Notes under the pieces: generated by a model | What the model saw: only the letters and a program-made list of their open reading frames with translations | Told to the model about the DNA's origin: nothing | Database searches by the model: none | Source: Candidatus Gastranaerophilales bacterium | GTDB lineage: Bacteria; Cyanobacteriota; Vampirovibrionia; Gastranaerophilales; Gastranaerophilaceae | Direction: 5' to 3' | NCBI GenBank assembly: GCA_944322945.1 | Contig: CALUQN010000015.1 | Location: 1-56,243 of the forward strand | Length of the DNA stretch: 56,243 nucleotides | Position numbers and translations under genes: made by a program | Shown: in pieces, positions 24,951-32,704 of the stretch | Layout of the letters: every line of letters starts with the position of its first letter | How positions within the stretch are numbered: the first letter of the stretch is position 1

Positions 24951-27644
24951 ATGAAAACCATAACAAAAATTTTACTGGCTGCACTAAGTCTTGTTGTACT
25001 ACCGGCAAATACCTATGCAAACGATATTCAGGTTGCGACTTTCCGTGAACTGATGGACTCTCATCCTGCAAGCGGTGATATTGTGGAATTTACCGGAGAT
25101 ATGACTTCTGATGAAACTATTGGACAAAATTTTTACAATCTAGACATAACATTTGAAGGAAACAATCATTCAATCAACGGTCGCAGCGTATTTGGCGGAT
25201 TTGTAATGAGTGAAACGAGCAGATTCAGCAGAGTTCGGATTTTAAACTGCAAGGGGCAGGAATATAACCGGTCAAATTTTGCAGGAGCCATATATAATAG
25301 CGGCGGTAATCTGAACATAGAAGAATCTGCATTTAGCGGAAATTTTACGGACGCGGCGGGGTTTAACTTCGGTGTCGGAGGTGCGGTTTATAACCTGAAC
25401 GGCGGAACAGTAACTGTTAACAGCGCCTTGTTTGAGGATAACTATTCAAACGGCGCATCTTCATACGGGGGAGCAATTGCAAACGGTTACCAGCAGGGGG
25501 CGCCGGCAATTATGACAATAAATAATTCCGTTTTTCAAAACAATTATTCTTACGGTACATTGCTGCCGCATGGCGGAGCAATATATAATAACGGGGAGAT
25601 AACTGTAACCGGCACAACTTTCAGCGGGAATTATTCGGAAGGACCGGACGGCGCCTACGGTTACGGCGGTGCGTTTACCAATGAGGGTACAGGAACTGTT
25701 GAAAACAGCAGTTTTTCAGAAAACTATGTCAAGGTCGGGAATTATTCTCTTGCCTATGGCGGTGTAATAAGTAACACTGCAAACCTTACGATAAAAAATT
25801 CAACATTTGAAAATAATTATGCAGAAAGCGGCACTGACGCAAGAACAGCCGGCGGAAGTATTTATAACTCTGGCACACTTGTGCTTGAAGAGGATATATT
25901 TGACGGAAATTCGGCAAACAGCAGTGCTGAAGGTTTTGGCGGCGCTTTGTATAATGAGACCAACGGAAATATAACAGTCAAAAATTCGTTATTTGAGAAC
26001 AACAAAATATCAGCGCAACAAGGAGAAGGCGGCGCTGTCTATAATTCCGGCACAATTACTTTTGAAAATTCAACCCTGCAAAATAACACTGATAAAAACG
26101 ATGAATTGAATGACATTTACAATAAGGACGGCACTGTTGAATTTGCCGGTGCCGGCACAAACACAATAAAAAGCGGGATTGCAGGCACCGGAACTATAAA
26201 TAAAACCGATAGCGGTGTATTAAACCTTGGCGGAGTAAACCAAAATTTCACCGGAGATTTTAATGTTAATGGAGGAACTGTCCGCCTGCTTGCCTCAAGC
26301 AGTTACTTTTCAGCACAAAATACAACCCTCGCAGACAATATCAATTTTGATATGCAGAACAACGAAATAGACAGCATAAATTTTGGAGATTTGCATCTGA
26401 ACGGCAGGGCAAACATTCAGGCTGATTTGGACTTTAACACACGAACGATGGATAGGATAAACGCCTCAAGCGTAAGCGGAGACGGTTCATTGTTTGTGAA
26501 TAATCTTGCGATGACAGGCGCGCCGGAGGGAGAGGATTTTTCCATACCGTTTGCGGACAGCGTGTTAAAAAATTACGTTGACTATAAACCTGCAACAATA
26601 CGGACACCGATATATAATTACCGGGCAAGTTATAATTCCGCAAACGGCGACTTTGATTTTACCCGTGCAAACTTTAATCCCGCAATATTCACACCGGCTG
26701 CAGCCGCGCAGCTTGCGGGGTATTTGACCCAGCTCGAAACGTACAGAAATATTTTTTCAAATCTTGATATGGTAATGATTACACCGCCCCAAAACCGCGG
26801 GAGCTTTTCAATTGAAAATAAAATTGCTTACGGCGCAAATCAGTTTACATTTTCACCGCTTACTATGCCGGAAGAGCGAAACGGGATTTGGATAAAGCCG
26901 TATACAGTTTTTGAAAACGTGCCGCTCAAGAACGGGCCGAAAGTTTCCAATGTCGGCTACGGGGTCTTACTTGGCGGGGAAAGCGGTCTAAGAGCACTTT
27001 CAAACGGCTGGTATGCGTTATACGGCGGATATGCCGGTTACAACGGTTCGCACCAGAGTTTTGACGGAAACAGTATATATAATAACGGCGGACTAATCGG
27101 CGCTGATGTAGTCTTTTATAAAGGAAAATTTTTCTCAGCCTGGACAGCAAACATCGGCGCAAACGCAGCAGACGCAACAACTACAGACGGGCGGGATGAG
27201 TTTACCATGCTAAACACCGGTGTCGCACAAAAAACCGGATACAATTTTGAAACTTTAGAAAAAAGATTAATCATCCAGCCAAGCATTATCACATCTTACT
27301 CATTTATAAATACATTTAATTACACAACATCATCCGGTGTAAAAATGGACGCAGACCCGCTGCACGCAATCCATATTGAACCGCAGATAAAATTTATCGG
27401 AAACTTCAAAAACTACCTCCAGCCATATATAAGTGCCTCCATGGTCTGGAATATCATTGATGATACAAAATTCCGTGCAAACGATGTCTACCTGCCGGAA
27501 TTATCAGTCAAACCTTTTGTGCAGTACGGTGCAGGCATACAAAAACGATGGGGAGACAGAGTAACCGGATTTTTAGAAGGGATGATAAGAAACGGCGGCA
27601 GAAACGGTATTGCATTACTGTTTGGCATAAGAATAAGCTTTTAG
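24951..27644 (+). CDS. Autotransporter with beta-helix passenger
   Basis: 897 residues: signal peptide (1-23, cut after TYA), a passenger of about 570 residues made of parallel beta-helix turns with GGAIYNxG, NSxFxxN and GGAVYN motifs (polymorphic outer membrane protein/pectate-lyase-like), and a C-terminal autotransporter barrel (about 600-897) beginning GIWIKPYTVFENVPLKNGPK and ending RISF with the terminal aromatic residue expected for barrel assembly. Type V secretion to the cell surface; probable adhesin. No Shine-Dalgarno is seen; TATTAT lies 7 bases before the ATG, so it may be leaderless. The barrel and linker are paralogous to the protein at 36761-40954. The stop codon lies inside a perfect palindrome. 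Confidence 0.92.
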   Translation: MKTITKILLAALSLVVLPANTYANDIQVATFRELMDSHPASGDIVEFTGDMTSDETIGQNFYNLDITFEGNNHSINGRSVFGGFVMSETSRFSRVRILNCKGQEYNRSNFAGAIYNSGGNLNIEESAFSGNFTDAAGFNFGVGGAVYNLNGGTVTVNSALFEDNYSNGASSYGGAIANGYQQGAPAIMTINNSVFQNNYSYGTLLPHGGAIYNNGEITVTGTTFSGNYSEGPDGAYGYGGAFTNEGTGTVENSSFSENYVKVGNYSLAYGGVISNTANLTIKNSTFENNYAESGTDARTAGGSIYNSGTLVLEEDIFDGNSANSSAEGFGGALYNETNGNITVKNSLFENNKISAQQGEGGAVYNSGTITFENSTLQNNTDKNDELNDIYNKDGTVEFAGAGTNTIKSGIAGTGTINKTDSGVLNLGGVNQNFTGDFNVNGGTVRLLASSSYFSAQNTTLADNINFDMQNNEIDSINFGDLHLNGRANIQADLDFNTRTMDRINASSVSGDGSLFVNNLAMTGAPEGEDFSIPFADSVLKNYVDYKPATIRTPIYNYRASYNSANGDFDFTRANFNPAIFTPAAAAQLAGYLTQLETYRNIFSNLDMVMITPPQNRGSFSIENKIAYGANQFTFSPLTMPEERNGIWIKPYTVFENVPLKNGPKVSNVGYGVLLGGESGLRALSNGWYALYGGYAGYNGSHQSFDGNSIYNNGGLIGADVVFYKGKFFSAWTANIGANAADATTTDGRDEFTMLNTGVAQKTGYNFETLEKRLIIQPSIITSYSFINTFNYTTSSGVKMDADPLHAIHIEPQIKFIGNFKNYLQPYISASMVWNIIDDTKFRANDVYLPELSVKPFVQYGAGIQKRWGDRVTGFLEGMIRNGGRNGIALLFGIRISF

Positions 27645-27672
27645 GGCAAATGTTACGTTTGCCCTAAAAGCT
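27636..27672. terminator. Perfect 15-base-pair palindrome between convergent genes
   Basis: AGCTTTTAGGGCAAA (27636-27650), loop TGTTACG, TTTGCCCTAAAAGCT (27658-27672). It includes the last codons and TAG stop of the autotransporter. No long T-run follows on either strand, so termination is likely but not canonical. The GCAAA...TTTGC core is shared with dispersed repeats at 41165-41180 and 46515-46530. Confidence 0.7.
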
Positions 27673-27688
27673 GTTTACTACTCACATT

Positions 27689-28141
27689 TTATTTCAATGC
27701 AAATGTCATATCTGCTTCTACGCAAACTTTACCGTCAACTTTGCCGATGCCGTGAGCTTTGCAGATAGGGCCTTTGATTTTTATAAGCTCAACTTCCATA
27801 TCAAATCTGTCGCCGGGTCTTACGATATTTTTAAATCTAACGCCGTCAACTCCTGCGTATAATGTCAATTTGCCTTCAAATTCCGGCATCATCATTAAAA
27901 TAGGTGCTGAGCACTGCGCCATTGCTTCAAGCTGCAAAACACCGGGCATTATAGGATTGTTCGGGAAATGCCCCTGGAAAAACTGTTCGTTCATCGTCAT
28001 GTTTTTGTAACCTTTGGCGTATTTACCCGGAACGCATTCTGTGATTCTGTCTACCAAAAGGAACGGATATCTGTGCGGTATCATTTCCATAATCTGCATT
28101 GTGTCAAGCGTTATCGCTTCTTGTTTTGTTTCTTCTGTCAT
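27689..28141 (-). CDS. fabZ: 3-hydroxyacyl-ACP dehydratase FabZ
   Basis: 150 residues, normal length. Dehydrates 3-hydroxyacyl-ACP in fatty acid elongation and so competes with lipid A synthesis for 3-hydroxymyristoyl-ACP. IPHRYPFLLVDR (21-32) and the catalytic motif GHFPNNPIMPGVLQLEAMAQ (57-76, His 58 and Glu 72) are clear. It is the last gene of the rfaE2-lpxD-lpxC-fabZ cluster, 9 bases after lpxC, with AGGAGAG before its ATG. The lpxC-fabZ pairing is common in cyanobacteria and other diderms. Confidence 0.97.
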   Translation of the reverse strand: MTEETKQEAITLDTMQIMEMIPHRYPFLLVDRITECVPGKYAKGYKNMTMNEQFFQGHFPNNPIMPGVLQLEAMAQCSAPILMMMPEFEGKLTLYAGVDGVRFKNIVRPGDRFDMEVELIKIKGPICKAHGIGKVDGKVCVEADMTFALK

Positions 28142-28150
28142 CTTCTCTCC

Positions 28151-28972
28151 TTAATTGTTATATTCTGTTAACTTACTTTTTAGCATTTTAGCTGTTTTAA
28201 TATGAACTGCATGTCCGGCCTCTTTTGCAAGAATCTGTGCTTTCAAATGCAGCGGGTTAACACCTGTAAGATACAGGTCGCCGATTAAATCAAGCATTTT
28301 ATGTTTTATCGGTTCATACGGACTTCTTAGTTTTGTTGTGTAACCTGTTGTTTCCATACCAACCGTGTTTTCAAATGTTACCCCTTGTGCAAACCCCAGC
28401 ATCTGGAATTTTTTCAGGTCTTTATAGTAACCGAAAGTTCTTGCTTCTATAATTTCCTCTTTATTTTTCGGGTTGAAATTTACCCACCGGTTGGAAAGGT
28501 CAGGATGATCGTAATTCACCGCGTATGAAATGAAAAGTTCATCATCAGGCAGAATTACAAGGCTTGTTTTACCGTTCAGGTAATAAACCGGTTCTGTCAC
28601 TGTGTAATACTTTGTTTTTTTTAGCAGCGGTTTGTCGATGCCGGCTTTTTTGAAAAGTTCTACCCACTGTTTTGAACTCCCGTCAAGTGCCGGAACTTCA
28701 GTTTCTGTCATACAAATGTCTATGGAATCAATTTCGCAAAAAGCAAGTGCAGCTGAAAGGTGTTCTGTCAGCATTGCTTTTGCGTCTTTATTCCCCATTG
28801 TTACACAATGGTCTGTCGAATAAACATTGTCAACGTCAGCGGTGAAAGCTTCCGCACCATTCACAAAGTATCTTATTTTTCCCTCCTGTGACGGGAAAAA
28901 AGTCACTGTGCAAGGCTTGTTTTTCATCAAGCCGTTACCTGATATTGAGATTTCCTTTTTTATTGTAATCAT
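28151..28972 (-). CDS. lpxC: UDP-3-O-acyl-N-acetylglucosamine deacetylase
   Basis: 273 residues, slightly short of the usual 300. Zinc-dependent committed step of lipid A synthesis in the cytoplasm. TEHLSAALAF (69-78) holds the Glu 70-His 71 pair. HKMLD (His 224, Asp 228) supplies zinc ligands, and AGHAVH (His 254) is the general acid/base. VPALDGSS is the conserved domain-1 signature. The ATG overlaps the lpxD stop codon in a TAATG arrangement, so translation is coupled. Confidence 0.96.
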   Translation of the reverse strand: MITIKKEISISGNGLMKNKPCTVTFFPSQEGKIRYFVNGAEAFTADVDNVYSTDHCVTMGNKDAKAMLTEHLSAALAFCEIDSIDICMTETEVPALDGSSKQWVELFKKAGIDKPLLKKTKYYTVTEPVYYLNGKTSLVILPDDELFISYAVNYDHPDLSNRWVNFNPKNKEEIIEARTFGYYKDLKKFQMLGFAQGVTFENTVGMETTGYTTKLRSPYEPIKHKMLDLIGDLYLTGVNPLHLKAQILAKEAGHAVHIKTAKMLKSKLTEYNN

Positions 28973-30060
28973 TACTGGTGAGCTTCCTCAAACGCGTTCA
29001 ACATAGGTTCGTATTTTCTGAATTTTGCAAATATTTCCTGAGCATCTTTCATTGTTTTGAGCTGCTTGATAAACTCTTTTCTCGGAACGGCAGGAATACC
29101 GACAATGATTGATTTTTCCGGGAAAGATTTTGTAACGCCGGCTTTTGCGGTAATAATTGTGTCAGAACCGATTTCAATGTGGTCGGCAAGCCCTGCTTGT
29201 CCGGCGATTACAACTCTGTCGCCGATGACGCAGCTTCCTGCGATACCTACTTGCGAAACAATCAGACATCCTTTACCTACGCGGCAGTTATGACCTATCA
29301 TAACAAGGTTATCAATTTTTGTGTCGTCGCCGATTTCGGTATTTTCTATAGTGCCGCGGTCGATTGTTGAATTTGCACCGATTTCAACGTTGTTGCCGAT
29401 TTTTACTGATCCGATTGACGGGATTTTGAAGATAACGTGTTTGACGTTTTCTTCTTTAATTGCACCGTCTTTTCTTGCTTGTTCTATGTTGTCCGGATTT
29501 TCTGTAACAAAACTGAAACCGTCAGCGCCAAGTGAAACTCCGTGGTGAAGAATAACGTCGTTGCCTACTTCCACTCTGTCGCCGATATTAACGCCCGGGT
29601 GGAAGAAGCAGTTTTTACCGATTTTAGCACCGCCGCCGATATAAGAATTAGCGAGAATTTTTGTGTTATCACCGATTTCCGCGTCGCGTGAAATTACAAC
29701 ATTCGGACCGATTTGCACGTTCTGCCCGAGTTTTGCGGTCTCGTGAACGGTTGCTGTCGGGTGGATACCCTGATTGACTTCCGGTGCTGTGTAGAACAAA
29801 TTAAGCAATTTCATCATTGCAAGACGCGGTCTTTCAACTTCGATGGTTGTTAAACCTTCTATTTGGACTCCTAAAGGAACAAGTGCTGCTTTTGCTTTTG
29901 ATTTAGCAAGGTTTGCGATTTCTTCTTCACCGAGTGCCAGTGCAAGAGTATTTTCATCTGACAAAAGCGGAGGTGCTATTTGCGAAATTTTTGCATCCTG
30001 AACTTTGGTAAGCATTCCGCCTACGATTTGCGTAATTTCTTCTACCGAAAAAGTTTTCAT
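28972..30060 (-). CDS. lpxD: UDP-3-O-(3-hydroxyacyl)glucosamine N-acyltransferase
   Basis: 362 residues from the ATG at 30060. An in-frame ATG seven codons earlier exists, but its codons form the AAGGAG that serves the internal start. The N-terminal uridine-binding domain (1-100) is followed by a left-handed beta-helix of hexapeptide repeats ([19 protein letters not shown] and so on), with the catalytic His in NLVMIGHNC. It transfers the second 3-hydroxyacyl chain in lipid A synthesis as a trimer. Second gene of the cluster, 24 bases after rfaE2. Confidence 0.96.
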   Translation of the reverse strand: MKTFSVEEITQIVGGMLTKVQDAKISQIAPPLLSDENTLALALGEEEIANLAKSKAKAALVPLGVQIEGLTTIEVERPRLAMMKLLNLFYTAPEVNQGIHPTATVHETAKLGQNVQIGPNVVISRDAEIGDNTKILANSYIGGGAKIGKNCFFHPGVNIGDRVEVGNDVILHHGVSLGADGFSFVTENPDNIEQARKDGAIKEENVKHVIFKIPSIGSVKIGNNVEIGANSTIDRGTIENTEIGDDTKIDNLVMIGHNCRVGKGCLIVSQVGIAGSCVIGDRVVIAGQAGLADHIEIGSDTIITAKAGVTKSFPEKSIIVGIPAVPRKEFIKQLKTMKDAQEIFAKFRKYEPMLNAFEEAHQ

Positions 30061-30084
30061 TTTTTTCTCCTTTATATTCACAAT

Positions 30085-30558
30085 TCACTGTTCATTATTC
30101 ATTTTATTAATTATGCCGGTTGTTGATTTGCCATCGACAAACTCAATAAATTCTACACGGGTGCCGTTTTTGCGCATAATATCCGCTTCCGGTAATGTTT
30201 CCATTGTGTAATCTGCGCCTTTTGTGTACACATCAGGCTTGATTTCATCCAGAAGGTTACGCGGGCTTGTTTCATCAAACAGGACTACGTAATCCACGCA
30301 GCTGAGCGCGCATAAAATTTCTGCGCGGTCATTTTCATTATTTATAGGTCGTGTTTCTCCTTTGATAGCACGCACTGACTTGTCGGAGTTCAGCAGCACT
30401 ATCAGATAGTCCGCAAAAGTTTTTGTTTTTTGCAAATATCTTACATGTCCTACATGCAAAATGTCAAAACATCCGTTAGTAACAACAACGGTTTTGCCGA
30501 TTGTGTGCAGATTTTCAACAAATTTTGCTACATTTTCTCTTCTAAGTACCTGTCCCAT
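30085..30558 (-). CDS. rfaE2: D-glycero-beta-D-manno-heptose 1-phosphate adenylyltransferase
   Basis: 157 residues, corresponding to the C-terminal half of E. coli HldE as a stand-alone protein. The nucleotidyltransferase signatures TNGCFDILHVGHVRYL (HxGH) and KPDVYTKGADYTMETLPE are clear. It makes ADP-heptose for the lipopolysaccharide inner core. The kinase half and other heptose genes are not in the window. First gene of the lipid A cluster; TAGGGAT precedes the ATG. Confidence 0.94.
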   Translation of the reverse strand: MGQVLRRENVAKFVENLHTIGKTVVVTNGCFDILHVGHVRYLQKTKTFADYLIVLLNSDKSVRAIKGETRPINNENDRAEILCALSCVDYVVLFDETSPRNLLDEIKPDVYTKGADYTMETLPEADIMRKNGTRVEFIEFVDGKSTTGIINKMNNEQ

Positions 30559-30639
30559 ATATCCCTATAAACTTTCTGCCTCTATTTTACCAGAAAAACG
30601 CTATATTAACCCCTTTTTTTAACAAAAAGTAATATTGGA

Positions 30640-31710
30640 TTAGCGAACTTTAAGCTCGCAGCACATCTGGCACGCACCAAATACCTTTGCAGCCTGCAAA
30701 TTTTTACGGAAACATCTGTAATGCGGCAGGTTGAATACTTCTTTCAGCGGCATATCCTTTACATTGCCTATCTTTTGGGAAAGACACGGATAAACATCGC
30801 CTGACGGGTTTATCATCATATTGGAAAACGGATATTTGCAAGGATAATAAATTTCCTGCACAGGTTTATTTTCAGGCGTGTTAAAAAATTCTTCAATTTT
30901 TTTTAGCGGGTCTGCGTTGTATTCAAATTTTGGTGAAAATCGCAGCTCGACTTTTGAATGTTTTTTGAGCGACTCCAGCTCTCTGTAAACTTCTTTGAAA
31001 TGCTCCATATCAAAATATTTTTTGATAGGATATGACGCGTTGAATTCCGGTACAAAGCTGTCAAACAGTACGGAATTTTGTTTCAGATTGTTATTTCGCA
31101 AAAATGAAATCGAAAGAAAATTAAACTTCATCTCATCGCACATCTTGTATAATTTAACCAAATCATCAAGATTATTCTCCAGAACAATTGTTTTGATATC
31201 AACCATTGGACGTTTGCTGCGGGAATTCATTTTTTCAAAATTATTCATAATTTTATCCCAGATACCGTCTTTCGCCCTGTTTATGTCGTGGTTCCTGCCG
31301 TAACCGTCGAGAGATACCGACAAAAGCATCATCTTGCTTTTTATAAACGCGTCAATAATCTCATCGTTAATCAGTACTCCGTTAGATACAACATTAAGTT
31401 TGCCAAAGGTTTTTTTAGCAGTCTTCATCAAAATATCTATAAAATCTTTTCTGACTAATGGTTCCCCGCCGACAAGAGTGACAAATGAGTAAAAAGGAAT
31501 CTGGTCAATAATTTTGAACCAATCATCAGTTGAAAGTTCTTCCCTGTTGCGTTCGCTGCCGACATAACAATACGGGCATTGAAGATTACAGCGGTATGTA
31601 AGTTCAAAAAAGTATCTGAGAGGGATTAAAGCTTTGCCGCTTCGTGATTTGTAAGACTGAAGAGCATACAAGTCGCGCCCAAAGTCAAACAAATCAGAAT
31701 AGTTAAACAT
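30640..31710 (-). CDS. Radical SAM/SPASM-type protein
   Basis: 356 residues. ELTYRCNLQCPYCYVG (36-51) provides the CxxxCxxC that binds the S-adenosylmethionine 4Fe-4S cluster (Cys 41, 45, 48). The C-terminus has Cys residues in PCKYPFSNMMINPSGDVYPCLSQKIGN and ACQMCCELK, as in SPASM domains that bind auxiliary clusters. Such enzymes modify peptides or build cofactors and glycans; no obvious peptide substrate lies next to it. AAGGAGAT precedes the ATG. It follows the ZIP transporter by 19 bases and is probably cotranscribed. Exact reaction unknown. Confidence 0.88.
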   Translation of the reverse strand: MFNYSDLFDFGRDLYALQSYKSRSGKALIPLRYFFELTYRCNLQCPYCYVGSERNREELSTDDWFKIIDQIPFYSFVTLVGGEPLVRKDFIDILMKTAKKTFGKLNVVSNGVLINDEIIDAFIKSKMMLLSVSLDGYGRNHDINRAKDGIWDKIMNNFEKMNSRSKRPMVDIKTIVLENNLDDLVKLYKMCDEMKFNFLSISFLRNNNLKQNSVLFDSFVPEFNASYPIKKYFDMEHFKEVYRELESLKKHSKVELRFSPKFEYNADPLKKIEEFFNTPENKPVQEIYYPCKYPFSNMMINPSGDVYPCLSQKIGNVKDMPLKEVFNLPHYRCFRKNLQAAKVFGACQMCCELKVR

Positions 31711-31729
31711 CTTTTATCTCCTTAATTTT

Positions 31730-32524
31730 TTATTCTCCGATTAAGATTAGGCTAATCCAGATGAACAAAATTCCAGATACAATACCAATCATAGAAAGGT
31801 GCCAGTTGCCGTATTCACGCGCAAGCGGAAGCAGCGTATCAAATGAGAGGTATATCATAATCCCTGCAACAGCGGCGAGCAGAATTCCCACAAGCAGCTG
31901 CGGAAGCAAAATACTGAATAAAGCCATACCGATTAATGCACCAATGGGTTCTGTTATGCCTGACAGTGCTGCGTAAAGCATTGCATAACGTTTTTTGCCT
32001 GTTACGTGGTAAATCGGAAGTGCTACAGCTATTCCTTCCGGAATATTATGGATTGCAATTGCCATAGCTACTGACAAACCCATTGTGAAATTTTGGGTTG
32101 TCGTCAAAAAGGTTGCCATCCCTTCAGGAAAATTGTGAACGCAGATAGCAATTGCAGTGAGCAGACCGGCACGTTTGATTTTGTGGGTATGCTTACACGG
32201 CGCATCGGGTTCCAGAAGCTCATCAGGGTCAATGTGATCCGGCAGAAAGTAGTCTATCAAAATTGCTACTAAAATTCCGAGTACAAACCCGATTAGTGCA
32301 AGCCATTCAAATTTGTGCGGAAAATTTATTGCGAGCAATTCCTTAGCTTCCGGAATAATATCGTTGAATGATAAAAATATCATAACTCCTGCTGAAAATC
32401 CCAAACCGACCGATAAAGCTTTCAGGTTATCTTTTTTTACCATAAAAGCAATGCCGCCGCCGATTGCTGTTGCAAGTCCGGCTAAAAGTGTTATTAAAAG
32501 TGCAATTCCGTAATTCTCGGGCAT
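31730..32524 (-). CDS. zupT: ZIP-family metal transporter (ZupT-like)
   Basis: 264 residues with about eight membrane helices. HNFPEGMATF and HNIPEGIAVALPI are the paired metal-site motifs of helices 4 and 5, as in ZupT, which imports Zn and other divalent metals across the inner membrane. The central cytoplasmic loop is acidic, with a CKHTHK segment that could bind metal. GGAGGGGAG precedes the ATG. Divergent from comEC; first gene of a two-gene unit with the radical SAM protein, whose iron-sulfur clusters might explain the pairing (inference). Confidence 0.92.
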   Translation of the reverse strand: MPENYGIALLITLLAGLATAIGGGIAFMVKKDNLKALSVGLGFSAGVMIFLSFNDIIPEAKELLAINFPHKFEWLALIGFVLGILVAILIDYFLPDHIDPDELLEPDAPCKHTHKIKRAGLLTAIAICVHNFPEGMATFLTTTQNFTMGLSVAMAIAIHNIPEGIAVALPIYHVTGKKRYAMLYAALSGITEPIGALIGMALFSILLPQLLVGILLAAVAGIMIYLSFDTLLPLAREYGNWHLSMIGIVSGILFIWISLILIGE

Positions 32525-32666
32525 AATTCTCCCCTCCGGAATTTATTCTACCATAAAGATTTTTTTCTGAAACTTTTTTATCTTAAATAACACTTTAGAA
32601 GAAAAATATATACTGTTTTTGCGGTGTTTATATCGGGGCGCTTATATAAGACCATGAACAAATACC

Positions 32667-32695
32667 TTGTAATATGCGTGAGTTTTCGGTATTAT
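32667..32695 (+). promoter_or_regulatory. Promoter placed for a near-leaderless comEC mRNA
   Basis: TTGTAA (32667-32672), a 17-base spacer and TATTAT (32690-32695) lie just upstream of ATG 32705. Nine bases separate the -10 box and the ATG, predicting a transcript start within about 3 bases of the start codon. Confidence 0.55.
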
Positions 32696-32704
32696 TCGGT
32701 TGGA

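Noticed and set aside
30640-31710. Radical SAM protein as part of a peptide-natural-product cluster
   Set aside because: No precursor peptide, leader-binding protein or exporter is adjacent; its neighbours are a ZIP transporter and lipid A genes.
32624-32704. Earlier GTG start of comEC
   Set aside because: It lacks a ribosome site, and a well-spaced promoter (TTGTAA-17-TATTAT) lies downstream of it, just before ATG 32705.
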